This document shows, piece after piece, positions 46,581 through 59,045 of a stretch of DNA of 64,000 nucleotides. The stretch comes from Jaltomata sinuosa (taxonomy: Eukaryota; Streptophyta; Magnoliopsida; Solanales; Solanaceae): contig QJPP01003138.1 in assembly GCA_003996215.1 (NCBI GenBank), positions 1 through 64,000 on the forward strand. Reading direction: 5' to 3'. Positions within the stretch are counted from its first letter, which is position 1; each line of letters opens with the position of its first letter. Position numbers and translations under genes: made by a program. Below the pieces are notes generated by a model. The model saw only the letters and a list, made by a program, of their open reading frames with translations, did not search any database and was not told where the DNA came from.

Positions 46581-46654
46581 TCACTAAACCAACTTGAATC
46601 TGAACTACGTTTCAGATCAAGTCTTACCGAAATAGGATTTCCTTTTCGTGCCAT
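46581..46654 (-). pseudogene. rps3: rps3 exon 1
   Basis: 74 nt from ATG 46654, encoding MARKGNPISVRLDLKRSSDS plus four residues and two bases of a split codon. This is the conserved first exon length and sequence of plant rps3. It starts six bases after the rps19 stop, so the two genes share a transcript. Intact by itself but joined to a broken exon 2. Confidence 0.9.
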
Positions 46655-46660
46655 ATGCGC

Positions 46661-46951
46661 TTAGACTTTACTTTTCCCCCTTTTTCTTCCCGGTCTAATA
46701 TTTGTTCTCGAAGGTCTTCGTTTTCGTGTAGAAGAAAACTCTCCAAATTTATGACCAACCTTTCCTTCAGTAATCTTACAACGAACAAGAGTTTTTCCAT
46801 TGTAAATTCGTACGGAGCAATCAACGAATTCCGGCGAAATAGAAGATCTACGTGACCAAATTTTCCTGTTTAAAAGAAGATCTCTCTTCTTCTTCATTCT
46901 CAAGAGGAATGCATCAATAAAACTGCCCTTCCATATAGATCGTCGTGGCAT
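46661..46951 (-). CDS. rps19: rps19, small-subunit ribosomal protein S19
   Basis: An uninterrupted 96-residue frame from ATG 46951 to TAA 46661 beginning MPRRSIWKGSFIDAFLLRMK, with the S19 core VRCKITEGKVGHKFGEF and the basic tail TRKRRPSRTN. S19 contacts 18S rRNA in the small-subunit head. The length is normal for the family. It heads the rps19-rps3-rpl16-cox2 cluster, an order inherited from the bacterial S10 operon for the first three genes. Ser codons at positions where Leu or Phe is usual (SSISPEF, VDCSVR) look like unedited sites. It is the only gene of the cluster without damage. Confidence 0.93.
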   Translation of the reverse strand: MPRRSIWKGSFIDAFLLRMKKKRDLLLNRKIWSRRSSISPEFVDCSVRIYNGKTLVRCKITEGKVGHKFGEFSSTRKRRPSRTNIRPGRKRGKSKV

Positions 46952-49900
46952 GAACGAATTTCTTCGCTTCGATTCCGCCCCTAAAGCTAGCTCCTACTCC
47001 TCCTCCTTCTCCTGACAGATAGTATCCTCATTGGTCCTTTTTACATAACACTCTCGGCCGCCCAAGAGGACTGGCTATCTTTCTCTTTATACGCAATATC
47101 TTGAAAAAAATCCTAGCTATTGCCATTTTTGAACCAAATAGAAAAACTCTTCTATAACCATGAGAGGGTAGAATAGAAAAGTTGATAGACTATTAAGATT
47201 CTTCCTATTCTTTAGAAGATAAGGAGGCAATTCTTTCCCCAGAGCTTAACCTAGATTGGTCTGAAATGGGCCCCCGGTTACTGGATGACGTAAGTAACGT
47301 TTAGAACAACATGGCATCACTTCTAGTAGGAAAGTCAAAGTGCTTTTCTCTCGAGGTATAAAAAGAAGAGAGTTCAATCGTGCAAGTTGGCTAATTCCCC
47401 GTCTTTTTAGTTTAAACCTGCCTTTCACTCATAGAAGTCTATTTTGAAACATCTATATTTAGAATTCCCGGAAAAAGGTAGCAATCCTGGGTATAGAAAA
47501 GCGATAGGAAGGAACCCATTCCAGCTCGACAGAAAGGAGAGGAAGATATCCACTTTCCACGTGAGGCTTAGAGGGGAGCAGATAATATACTCTTTCTTGT
47601 TCCTAAATCAATGGGTGCAACTGTCGGTATTGAAAAGGTATTTTTAAGGTAGCCATTGTTTTGCCTTATAAAAAGAAGCTTCCTTCGCATGAAAGATATT
47701 CTAGTAAATAGAAAACTCGCCATTCATTCATGAACTGTCTTGCCCGTGCCATCAAGAGCTCCAGCTGCAAGAGGATAGGATCTTTAGGTTGGGCTGGGCA
47801 CGAAAGCTGCATGGATTTGACTTCGTTTCTTCTGCTATTGAAGCAAAAAAGCCAGAGAAAACTTTCTCAATTATCATTCTTCTTTGGCTTTACCACTACC
47901 TGAAAGGTAAGCATGACTCCTTAATTGAATAAATGACAATAATTTGTTGAGCTTGGAAAAACCTGGGTCTGGTTGTGTAGTTGATGAGCTCCCGAACTAG
48001 TGATTTGAATGGAATGATTCCTCTCCCTTGGTTGCCTTCATTGCCTGTGAATCCCTTCTTTTTTCTTTTTGTCTATTCCAGTAGTATTTATGCGGTCTGT
48101 CCATTAGTCATTCTCTATGGCTTCCTTTCTTTAGTAGAAAGCCCGTATGCTAAATGAAGAGGAGGGAGATGAAGAAAGCGTATCGAGCTGGTATTTCGTT
48201 GAACCAGTGATGTTCTTGGTTCAGTCTTAATCACACCTGGACTGGTAGCGCATATCCACCTCACATTCCATATATAACAGAGGGCCCGTTCGTTGTCGAT
48301 TTGGTTGATTGAATGGTTGGGACGGTTCAAACAATCCGAGTATATGCCCGACATACCAGCTGGGTTTTTCGTCTATCCTCCAGAGTGTCGTTAGGGGTAA
48401 TCTCAACCTATCATCAATGCCGGCTTGTTCGGCCGTGTTAGAACTGGCCGATCTAGCTCATCTTCCACTTTTCATTTCTGGGTTGCTAGCTTTAAGTCAT
48501 TTAGGTGAAGTGAGCCTAAACTCTGCTTTAATCTTCCTTTCTTGCTACGGCTGGATTCCCGCCTGGACCATCTACTCAAAATACTGAACTTGTTACCAAC
48601 CTTTGAGCAAGGGGTGCGCTACTAGATAAACAAGCCAAGGCTTTCCAACTCTTATAGTTGATTATACATAAAGCGATAGAGCTGGTGGATGGAAATGAAA
48701 ATGTCCTCCAGAATGAAAGTGATAGAATAGATAAAGAAAGGGCGCAAAATGCAGTCCTCCAACGGGAATCAATGGCTTTCCTTTCTTACTAGTTCTTATG
48801 AACTCTACATTGCTTACATGGTTGAAAGAAAAAAGGAAGCTTTTACTGCTATATAAAATGAAAGTCACCTATCATAATAAAGAATAATATTGTAGAATGA
48901 GAGGGAAAGAAAGGGAAAGACCACTTAGCGCAGTGGAATAGGAAAGAGAGCGTCGAGCACAACTTTTGTGTCACCAGAAATCCTTTTTCGTTTATTGGGA
49001 GACTGAATGAAAAAGGCTTTGTCAAGCAGGCATGATTGTCACGTCGATCGACAGTTGAGAAATACTATCTCCGGGGCCCTCACTTTAGGGCTATCTTTCA
49101 CCGTTGATAGACATGGTTCAACATGCCAGCTACGCTTCCTCTTCTAGAACAGTGACAACCTAGTCTGATTCCCCCTTACGAAAGTGCCACAGCTCCTTCT
49201 ATCACAACCCCAGAAAATAGGGCATTCGAAGCATCAATCTCATTCTATGCTCTATGCCATCTTCCTTAGACTTTGACTATTAATTCATGTGCACAAACCT
49301 CCCTCACAAAGGAAAGCGGGAAAGGGCCCAAATCGAAGGGCTCTTCTTTCTTTGATTTGAAAAGAAGGTGAGAGCCTTAACCCTCTGGTCTGTGGGTAAA
49401 CCCTTCAAAGATAGAAAGCCAGTGTCCTCTTTGAAGAGTTCTTCGGTGAAAGGATCGCTAGCATCCAAGGATAATCTAAGCTGAGGTCTAGCCCCAAAGG
49501 GATAAGGAGCAGAGCAACTGGCGTAAAAAGAACGGATAGGGGCCATACTACATAGCCTCCCTTTCGTACGAAATTTCCTAATTTTTCACTCTTATTACAT
49601 TCAGTTTGAGATGAAAATAAGATAGACTCATTCAAACAAAGAAAGATAGGTAATGGACTCTATCCAAGACTGAGACAACATAGGGGAAAGGGGCTTAGGG
49701 GATAGCTAGATGATTAAAGATCAAGCAAGCGGATGCAATCAAAGAGCATCACCACTTTCTCTGTCTTAGACTTTTTTGACTACTTCGAATGGAATGCTGC
49801 GGGAAAGGGGTTAGACTAACTATAGGAACAAGCAAATTTACCTTTATCCACTCGCGAATGGGCATCAAAAAGGAACTCCCACTAAAACCTCAAGGAAGAT

Positions 49901-52900
49901 TGAATCCCCTAGAAGTTAAACATCAACACAAGAAAGCGATAGGCGAATGGGGATAGGCCCGGAAAAGGCATTTCCCCTTAGACGAGTAATATGAACACTA
50001 GCCTTCAAGCCCATTCCCTGAGACAGGACTTCGACTGCTCTTAGTTCTTGGACCGAATGGAAAAGATGCAAATCTAAGAGAGAGGTGGAAGGCTTACACA
50101 ACTGAAAGAACAGAAGGTCGCTCTACGACAACAACTAAAGCAAAAGTAAATTCAACCTTAGCTGTTTAGAAGGCTAGCGTAATAGCTAAAGGAAAAGGCT
50201 ATGGTCATAGACCCCAAAGAAGATACCCTTGCACCTTAGCCGGATTCAAAACCAAATTCCATTGCGCCTTTAGCCGACTGGGAGGACTCCCTAGAAATTC
50301 CTTGTTTAGAGAAAGTTGTACAATCAATGAAAAGAGCGGACAATACGATTACTGAGGGTGAGCAGTCTCACATTCTCGAGGAAAAGAAGATGGTGAAAGA
50401 CCTGGCAAGCACATAAGCTCGATCGGGCCTTACTCACTCAACAAGGGCAGAAACTTCACTCGCCGAGGAAAGAAAATCGGGAATTTCTAGGGAGAAGGAT
50501 TTGGCCCTGACTGATAAACTAACAAAAGGAAAACGAAATACAACTCATCCGAATAAGACCAATTGGCATAGGCCATAGACAGAGAGGATGAAAGAAAGAC
50601 ATAAGAATTTCCTCCTGAAGCTAAAGGGGGCTCTCTCCATAAAGGAAGAAGAAGGCAAGACTAAGTCATTTAGTTGTTTTATATTTCCATTCTGCCTTCA
50701 CCATGCCTACCATGTAAAAAGGATTCTCTAACTGATGATTTTTCTGTTTCGGATGTGAAGGCTTAGGCTTCCATTTTTGTTCTAGGTTTTCTTTATTCGC
50801 CAGGGTGCTCAGTTCCTTCCTGTTCCCAGAGCTGAGGCATTGTAGTGCAGCTCCTGCTGAAGGCTGCTTTGTTTGGGAAGACGTGCTCTTGTTGTTTTCT
50901 TGCTGCTGCAGCCTCAATACAATTCTGGCTATCCTCTCTCTTCTTTTGCGTGCGGCCCGTGATGTTTTGATCCTTTTTTTCTTGCTCTATCGCTTTTTTT
51001 GAGGGACTCCCGGACCCCATTGTCAATAGTGTTCTTTAGCGGGAGGTATGTCTCGGCTAATGCTTTTGTTTCAAATAAAAGCATATGCTCTTTCGGCATC
51101 TCTTTCGCTTGTCCAGTAACCTCTTCTTTCTCAAAAAGAAAAAGTCAGAACCCGGTCTTGACGCCCCAAAACAATAGCAATAGCACGAATCCTAAGCTAC
51201 GGCACGCGAAAGAATGGTTCCATGAATCATGGGAGGATCTTAACAAATTTCCCACAGAGGACTACTACGACTACATTATCGTCGAGGCACCCCGGTCTAA
51301 ACATGCCAGGTTGGTTGACAAACCCAAGGGAAAAGCCAGGAGGGAGGGGGAAGCTGGAAAGGATAGTTCCTGAGGTTCTAGAAAATAATAAACAGGAGCG
51401 TGGGTACATACAAACCTGACGGATGGGATAAGAATCATTTTTTGGGCGATCAACCAACCCCAACACTGACTCGGCTCAGAGTGAGTTTGCATATTAAGTA
51501 AATAGAAAGAGAGAAACCTACTTTCGCTCGGTTGCTTATGATAGACCAAAGAAAGGCACTAATAGAGTATAACAAGCTGCTCGTAAGATAGCAATAACTT
51601 GATTGCAAGCTTACCAACCAATAGCTACAATACCACATTCCACCAGTCATATTGATTTGATTAGCTTACTGTTCGTGACAAATTTCGTGTACGGAAATTA
51701 ATAACTGCAATCACGAAACAAATGTAAAGATAAAGCTTTTTTTCTTTCAGTAAAGCTTAAGTTGTCTTGTCTTTATGAGCATTCCTTTTATTTAAGACAG
51801 CCTGCCATCCATGGTAAGGATCTCAAGTCCGAGTGGAAGGCTATCCCACAATCTTTCATGAAAACCCTCTTTAAAGCTTATATCGCGTCATTTAAGGCAC
51901 AATAACCATCTTCCATGTTAGATTCATCGTTGGACCTTGGTACGTGCTGAAAAAGACGTTATAGCGACCATCCTGGGCCTTCCACGATTGTTGACCTATC
52001 TCGGACCGGGGAAGACGTTCTTCAAGACAGGACATATGGTACAGAAAGGATCATCTAATGATCTTGTCTGGACGGAGATGTGTCTTTCCTAAGCAAGACG
52101 GTAAAAAACAAGAATTTTCAGAATACATAAGACCTTCTTAGGAAAGTCTCTATCCTTCTCTTATAGTCAATCATTCCTAAAGTCAAGACATTGAAGATAG
52201 TAAAGGGGAATATGCTATCTGATTGCCCTGTAGGCCCCATCTCCATTAAAGTATTAGCCAGTGCTTCTTTCCGCCGATTAGATCTGTGGAATCCAACCTT
52301 AAAGGTAAACTCTATGAATCCTATAAGAAGAGAGGTTGTCCGGGATAGGGAGAACCTTTTCGGCAATACAAATTCCATATCCAAAATGCTCAGAAGGAAC
52401 CTTCGATATCCAACCCCATGTGGAACCTGCCCTAAGAGCGGTGTTCGAGACAAAAACTGGTCATTCTGTAGATCCGAGATAGAACTCCGGTCCTGCAACT
52501 CCTTCCCTTGATAGCCTTGAGTTGTTGGATACACCGCACCGGAAAAGCACTCTCTGGGAAATCCGAATCTTTCTCAGCAGGGACAGTACCAAGGATATCA
52601 GGGTTAGATAGATATTTTACTCTGGTAGTCTAAAATCTTTCCAATCACTCGGGAAAGCCTATACCCGAAAGAGGGAAACCCTCTCTTTGCTTGCCATTGC
52701 AATATCGAAAACCGTCAGAAAGAAAGACCCGGCCTGGTATTTTATTTTGACCGGCAGAAGCCGAACCAAACCCTAAGCAAAGAAGGGATGTGCCTTAGTT
52801 CAGTCTCAAGGACGGGATAATAGGGGCGTAGCACTGAATATGTAGGAGTAGTCTCACCCAGTAGATGGACAAGCCAGTAGTACCAATCAAGTAAGCCTTG

Positions 52901-54090
52901 AATTCTAGAGCTTTCATTCCTGATGGAAGAAAAGGAGACGAATATAGCTAAACAGCTGCAGCAGAATGAACGAAAAGCCAAAAGTCAAGGTGCATAGCGT
53001 TATTTTCAAGAATAGGGGAGTACATAATAAGGGGTTCGCAAGACAAAAGAGAGTCCGCTGGAACTACGGACAAGGATATTTTACTCAATACCCCTCTTAC
53101 TATTTTAAAAAGCGGAATAAAATGAAATTCCACCAGTGTATGTAAGACAACCAACATTCTCTATGTTCAATTGGGCGATCCAGAGCAAGACTTCTCTGTG
53201 GGACCGGCTATCTCCTACTTTAAATAGAGAAAATCCCTGGAATTCTCTGATACCGGGGATTCTGTCTAAAAAATTTCGTATTGCGATCTCCGCTGACGAT
53301 CGTTCTTTTCTTTTCATAAGATCTATTCTTGGGCTAGAGCGTTAATATAGCTTTTTTCTTTTATATGGGATAGGGCTTTGGAGAACTCCTAGAATGGGAT
53401 TCCCCTTATGTGATATCCTAACTAGTACCAGTCTAACTAAGAGTCATCTGCTAGGCCAGCTTCCTGTGAGTAAGCCAATGCTAAAGAAGAGGGCTAAGGA
53501 AAAGCTAAAAATTCATTGGGATAGATGCAGGGCCAATTAATTTCCGCCAATTGTAGCGGTGAGTGCTAAGTACTTTCGATTAAGATTTTGCAGGATTTCT
53601 AGAATAGGAATAGGCTTTTTCTTTAGAATAAGACTCTTTGCCTGCTTCTTTCGGCCAGCTCAGTGGCTGAGTGGCCATATTCGACACCTCTTTCTCTTAC
53701 GGCTAGTGCGCTATTTGAGATAGTGGAAAGGGGGTGTAGCGATAGAAAGTTTTGAATCAATAATTCCTCAAAAGTCATTGCTAGTACGTTTAATACAATT
53801 ACTTCTTTACCTTAGGCCTCAATTAGCAATCGTAAGGCCGACATGTATTCATCCTGAAATAAGTAGATGCGGAATCTCTTTGAAAGGTAACTTGAATTAG
53901 CAGTCGGACTGTGAACCATTGTCACTCCAATGCCTCCTCAGTCTTCTTGCATCTTTCCAGCTTTTCAAATCGACTAAGCGCCAAGCCTACTTGTGAAGAG
54001 AAGAGTCATCGGGCTATTGCAGAGTGAAGAAAGGTGGAAAGGTGTCTTGTCTTGGCCTAGGCCTACTTGGGTCAAGACCCATAAAGTGTG
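46952..54090. other. Long spacer upstream of rps19, no confident gene
   Basis: About 7.1 kb. rpl2, often upstream of rps19, was not found. Open frames include 50999-51373 (plus, 124 codons, TTG start, with KEWFHESWEDLNKFPTEDYY), 52118-52534 (minus, 138 codons, GTG start) overlapped by 52191-52511 (plus), and 53105-53317 (minus). None matches a family I know, and overlapping frames on both strands argue against coding. No tRNA, rRNA or intron domain was seen. Confidence 0.45.
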
Positions 54091-55002
54091 GCTGGTTTAA
54101 GGGAAAGGGAAGCCAAAAAAACCAGGGAATTGACGTCCCCCAAACCATTAGACTTCCAGAGAAGAGGAGTTTGGCTTTTACCTTATTTCAGGTAGGTGAG
54201 TGCGTATCTGTTTGGGCGGAGGCGGACAATGAAAAGACAGAAAGGAGCGAATGATGCCAACCAACTCGACAAAGACATTCAGATATGAAAAAGATAAAGA
54301 AAGACGTGTTAAGCTTGTGTTTTCCCTGCCGACTCGCACACAACCGTCATTTTTTTGATTGAAGAGTCGGACTCCTGGGAAAAATAGCATCTCGTAAGTT
54401 TCCGGAAGACAGACGCAAAAATACGTATCGGTAAAGCAAAAAAACCTCATTCTGCTGTGGTTGAGAACCAGTCTTTTCTTAGGTCAGGCTTGACTTTGCT
54501 TTTCCTCGACCGCTAACTACACTCTTTGAATCTCTTACTAAGCCTGTGTTTGAGCTCTATGCCTTTGCCTTAGCGCGTCTTGGATGCTCTTGCCATAGTG
54601 CCCCCTTTTTCCTCCTTGTCTCTTTCTCTGCGGCCTGCGTGGGACTAATCCGGACTGCTAACCCAAACCCTTCATAGACTGAACTCTCTTCTCTTTAGGC
54701 TCGCGTAGGTTTGGGAACTCGCCTCCTTCACTGCTTCCACTCCAACTCGAACTAAAAACCTCTTCCTCATCTTGAATCATGGCGTCTTCATCAGTGAGTA
54801 AATCCTCATCATCATCCTCCGTAAGATAAAAGAACCTAACTCCTGGGCCTGTGCAGACTCTTGGTGAGGCTGTTCCAAGTGTGTAGGCCCTACGTGTTGC
54901 TCATCTTCCCTTGTTGGTGGTCTTACAGTAGCAATGGACATAGAAGGAATGAAAAGCATGGCTTTTAACGTTTGGGTTCAATAACATTCACTTTAGTGGG
55001 AC
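54091..55002 (+). repeat. Repeat D, copy 2
   Basis: Direct copy of 13397-14565 without the 255-bp segment at 13482-13736. The junction lies at 54173, within GAGTTTGGCTTTTACC. Confidence 0.9.
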
Positions 55003-55242
55003 CCCCCAGCACCATCTTTCCTTAGTAAACACTAGATGGATTCCCTATTGCTATGCTAGCTTCCTTGGGAATACTACCTTGCACTGGTTTAGGCAGTATC
55101 CGGGCCCTTTTAGAGGCAACAGTTGACTTCCCCTTATTTATTGTGGTCCCAAGAGGTGTAATAACCTAAAAGTTGTCCAGTCCTAAACAAGACAGAAAAA
55201 CCTTTAGGCTTCTTCAGAAAAGGAACATCAAACGTTTACTTG
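55003..55242. other. Unique spacer between repeats D and E
   Basis: About 240 bp with no counterpart at the first D/E location, where the two repeats nearly abut. No gene seen. Confidence 0.5.
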
Positions 55243-55365
55243 GCATCACTCTATGCCATTGGATGTATGTTGGCGCAAGAAAGGCCGCTTGATCACTCCA
55301 TCTACTTTTAAAGTATACGACTTTCAGCTTGGGAATTATATAACCACTGAACCTTCTTTATCATG
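55243..55365 (+). mobile_element. Ty3/gypsy RNase H relic, second copy
   Basis: SLYAIGCMLAQERPLDHSIY followed by a stop, the same truncated RNase H segment as on the minus strand at 16091-15960, here on the plus strand because the repeat is inverted. The DAS-containing start of the domain, present upstream of 16091 in the other copy, is missing, so the repeat boundary cuts the retroelement. Confidence 0.75.
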
Positions 55366-56762
55366 ATTCGAACCATACCGCAAACCTAAGATCGAGCACC
55401 AGAGCTGCTCATAAAAACGTACCAAAAAGAAGAATGTGAGAAGTTCATATTCTCCAGATTCTACTATAAACCAGGTAGTGAGGATGAAAAAAAGAATAAG
55501 CTACCTCATTCGTGCTCCCGTCTTTCCCGCTGCCATCTTCGGTGGATGTGCCCCTTCACTTAAAGGCAGCAAACCAACCCACTGAGCCAACCTTTTATAT
55601 TGAATAAAGTTACTAAGCTAGTCACCTCACCTCTCTTTCTTACCCGCCCTTATTAGTAGTAGGCAACCTTTCTTTCTCGACTTTCTTCCAGCTTTTTCCA
55701 GATAAAGGTCTAATAGAGTTGCGCTTTCTTAGTACATTGCCTTTCATTACCAATCTGTCATTTTACATCACGAAGTTACCTAATGTTTGCTACTACTAAT
55801 AAGGGCGGAGAGATGTTAACCTTTCGCTATTAGTAAGCACTCCCCTAGTTTTGACCTAATGAGCTTTCTTTACGTTCAGTTAATTAACCCGGCGGGTTTG
55901 CCTAGATGCCTAGTAAAGAACGAGCTGGTGGGAAAGAGCTGGAGATCATGAAAAGCATTTCCACACAACGAGGCAGGCGACCGAGAAGCTTTGCTTCTAG
56001 AATGCCGACTACATGGGAACATATGTTATATAGGTTGATTCTCATTCTTGCTTCCCGCTCGATTCCGAGGAATAAAGGGAGGGCTTGACCACAATTTCCC
56101 AAGTAAGAGATAGAATCTCACTAATTGTAATGAAAAGGAGGGCTTCGATCCATTGTGATTCGCTTTCTTGGTATGGAGAGATATCTGCCATAAAAGAGAG
56201 CGCTCCTAAGCCTTATTCTGCAGATCAAAAAGCGACTTCCCCATTCATCCAAAATAGTATTTTAGTAAAGAAGAAAGGCATTTTGGGCTGACTACTATGG
56301 CTACATGCCCATCTAGCACAGTGTCTTGGAAGCAAGCTACCTTGACCATCTTCCGAAGTTCTAAATAATTTACTGATCAAAGGCTCTAAGGGCGGACTGC
56401 TCTACATTCAGTCACACCACAGTGACCCCGAAGCGATCTTCTTCTAGTTGCGGGATGAAATCCGACAGCCAATTATTGGCTCTGAATAACCAGCCCAGCA
56501 ATAAGCTCAATTGTTCCATAACTTGCTCCTCCGGATGGTAAGTATAGATAGAAAGGCAGAAAAAGAGGTGTCGGCTCTGAAATGATGGAAGATTGAATTA
56601 TTCCTTCATTCTATTCCAGCTATTCCTTTCCAACGGGTGATTTATTCATGAGCTAGAGAGATAAGAGCTTCGATTCTCAGGCAGGATATAGAAATCGGAC
56701 ACTATCTATATATAGTAGCTTCTAACTCCGCAACTAAACTAAAGGCTCTGGAACATAGTATA
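55243..56762 (-). repeat. Repeat E, copy 2 (inverted)
   Basis: Reverse complement of 14571-16091. The small ORF (start 56519, minus strand) carries a TGA at codon 36. Confidence 0.9.
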
Positions 56763-57280
56763 TGCCTAGAACTGGTGATGCAGATAATGCGGTATCTGTT
56801 GGAATTGGAGAGAATCAGATGCAATTTACCAAGTCAAAGCAAGGGGTTGAAAAAGCACCACAAGGGATGGGAACGACGTCCTGACTAAACAAGAGTTTCT
56901 TCAATTTGGTCGAAAGTCGTAAAGAAGTCACCGGATAAGCAGCTAACATAAACTACTACCATACAGCGCATCCCGTGGGCGGCCTGAAAAGGCTATCATT
57001 CATAAGACGAGACGCTAACCTACGCCCGTACATTCCAACCTGCCTCCTTGGGACTTAGCTCTGAAGATGAATTCCCGGTTAGCCGATTACCTTACCCGGT
57101 TAGGAGAATAGTTAGAGGTAGGAAAAGATGCCGACACCGAACAATTAAAGAATTCTCCTTCGCTTCAAGACTGCCAGCCTATTCGCTTTGAGCCATGTCC
57201 CTTGCTTGCGAACTTCTTTAGTAGGGTGGAGGTGCCATTCCTCACGTTTACCGTTGTCCCCAGACTTCACTCTTTAGAAA
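56763..57280. other. Spacer, no gene recognised
   Basis: About 500 bp with no open frame of note. Confidence 0.5.
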
Positions 57281-57579
57281 GCAAGCCCTCCCATCTTCTG
57301 CATATCTTGCTAATCCGACATGGCATGAATCACCAAACCTACACTCAGGAATAGTAATGCTTTGAAAAAGGCGTGATTCATTAAGTGAAAGACACTAACC
57401 AAATAGTTAGAGATGTCGCAAGCAAAGATCATATAGCCTAATTGACTGCAAGTTGAATAAGCTATGACCCTCTTTAGATCATTCTGTAATATTCTAGTGG
57501 TTGCCACAAGGAATGGCGTCATAGCTCCTTCAAAAGTAATAACAATCAAAGCCGTAGGTGGGTATTCAAATAAAGGGGC
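57281..57579 (-). pseudogene. nad5: nad5 internal fragment
   Basis: The minus-strand frame PLFEYPPTALIVITFEGAMT through SVFHLMNHAFFKALLFLS to HAMSD is an internal part of NADH dehydrogenase subunit 5 (an antiporter-like membrane region from the large central exon). GAG has become TAG after HAMSD; homology continues a few codons (QDMQKMGGLA) and then stops at 57281. The 5' end is cut just before PLFEY. Changes such as FACDISNYL, against a usual Gly and Ser, show further decay. It is an orphan piece with no splice sites. Confidence 0.9.
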
Positions 57580-58494
57580 TAAGATCCTCGTTGACAACAT
57601 GAATTCATACGCAAGATACCGAATTGGATCCCTTTCATAAACGGGAATTTATGAATTAAGGAAGCAGTAGCACTCCTTCCCGATGTTTTGCCAGAAGCGA
57701 AGCTCATTTTCCGACAGAAAGAGAAAACTTCAGCCCCGGATCAAAAGGTGGGCGTCTTGATCTAAACCAGCCTTGTCTACCAAGAATCGATACATCGAGA
57801 AGGTAGCATGACGAACTAGAATTCCCTTAATTGAGGAAGTGAAAACTCCTTTGATTGTTCTTCGCAGACTGGCCATGTGATCTCCCTTCCCAGGTCTTAT
57901 TGCCGAACCGGTTCTCCTTCTCCCATCTGATATTTTCATTACAGTTATAGCCTCAAAATAGGCAATGAATTGCAGACAACTTTCTCCTTCGTCGGTAGTT
58001 TTGAGAGCTAAGCTAATTCGTTTCTAGTTTTGTAGGAGGCCATAACATCAAAAATCAGGAGAATCTTCCTAATCTTTGACTTTGAAGTGGAAATGGTCAC
58101 AAATAGAGAGAAAAAAGAAGAATATGTTAAAGGTTTCCCGATTGAATACGAAGTTTAACATCCTGAACGAACTGTTTTCCTTAAGCTAGCACACCGGCAC
58201 CGCTCCGTGGGCTTGCCAGTTTTCACATTAATGAGACAAGTCTGGTAGAAAGAGGACGTCTCTGTCCCTTCACCTGACACCTACTGCTAGGCAGAAATCC
58301 CCGCTTTCATTGAGGGAAACTTATTGAAGTCTGAAATCTACTTTAAAAACTCTTTGGAATTAGACAAAGGCAGGGCAAATCGGAGCCTAATGTTTATACT
58401 ATCCATGAGATGCCTGCATGAATTCCCTTTGTGAAAGGCTCAAGAGTACACTGAGTTAGGAGAGATCAAGATTGACATATTTACTTAATTTGAA
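57580..58494. other. Spacer, no gene recognised
   Basis: A minus-strand frame at 57730-57939 (about 69 codons, basic, with MASLRRTIKGVFTSSIKG) is unassigned. Otherwise nothing was seen. Confidence 0.45.
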
Positions 58495-58914
58495 TTAGTA
58501 TAAGTTTTTTTGAAGGTGGGTACTATAGAATAGGTAGGTTCTCTCTGAAAGATAGACTCGGATAGGAATAGAGAATAGAAGCTGACAGCAAACATTCTCC
58601 CCTGGGCTTAAGAAGGCTGCAGGAAAGCAGGTAAGACAATGACGAACTCGGACATGAAAAACTAAATAATAGTTATATATATTTCCTCTCTTTATCTTAT
58701 CCTTACCACTTTGAACAAGATTCCTGCAAGCTTGGATCAGTTGTGCTTGAGGGTGATTAAAGGAAACCAAATGAATCACAGCATGCAAACAATATTCAAA
58801 ATCTGTTTCAAGAATGACCTGCTTCCAAATCCCATGCCAACATAAGGCCACGGTACCTTTTTGCGAGCTACTTACTTTATCTGAACGCTCTACCGATAGA
58901 TTCGCGAATTGCAC
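58495..58914 (-). mobile_element. Possible reverse-transcriptase-linked RNase H fragment (nuclear LINE-like)
   Basis: The minus-strand frame (139 codons, GTG start) contains WHGIWKQVILETDFEYCLHA and later QAQLIQACRNLVQSG. The pattern (aromatic-rich helix, VI.E.D, then a helix before LI..CR.L) resembles the RNase H-like domain found in plant non-LTR elements and related proteins, with the Asp of E.D present. The last Asp motif (…N..AD.LA) is not recognisable. Tentative. The upstream end overlaps repeat C. Confidence 0.4.
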
Positions 58915-59045
58915 TGGTCATTGTGCGGAATGCCCTCTAAGCCAGTCAGTCAATGGAGGGACCGGGGCGCTAGGTATTTTCTTTCTTCTGGCCATAGGTG
59001 TGATGCCATTGAGCTTTGGTACTCTAAAATAGTAGTTGGAATTCG
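58857..59045 (+). repeat. Repeat C, copy 2 (inverted)
   Basis: Reverse complement of 5351-5538. The frame shared by both copies runs on the plus strand here (58814-59032) and ends MPLSFGTLK. Confidence 0.85.

Noticed and set aside
50999..51373. 124-codon plus-strand ORF with an acidic/aromatic block
   Set aside because: TTG start, minus-strand frames overlap it throughout, and no family resemblance beyond composition.
52118..52534. 138-codon minus-strand ORF (and its plus-strand shadow) considered as viral or novel
   Set aside because: GTG start, long overlapping open frame on the other strand, and no motif that I could recognise.
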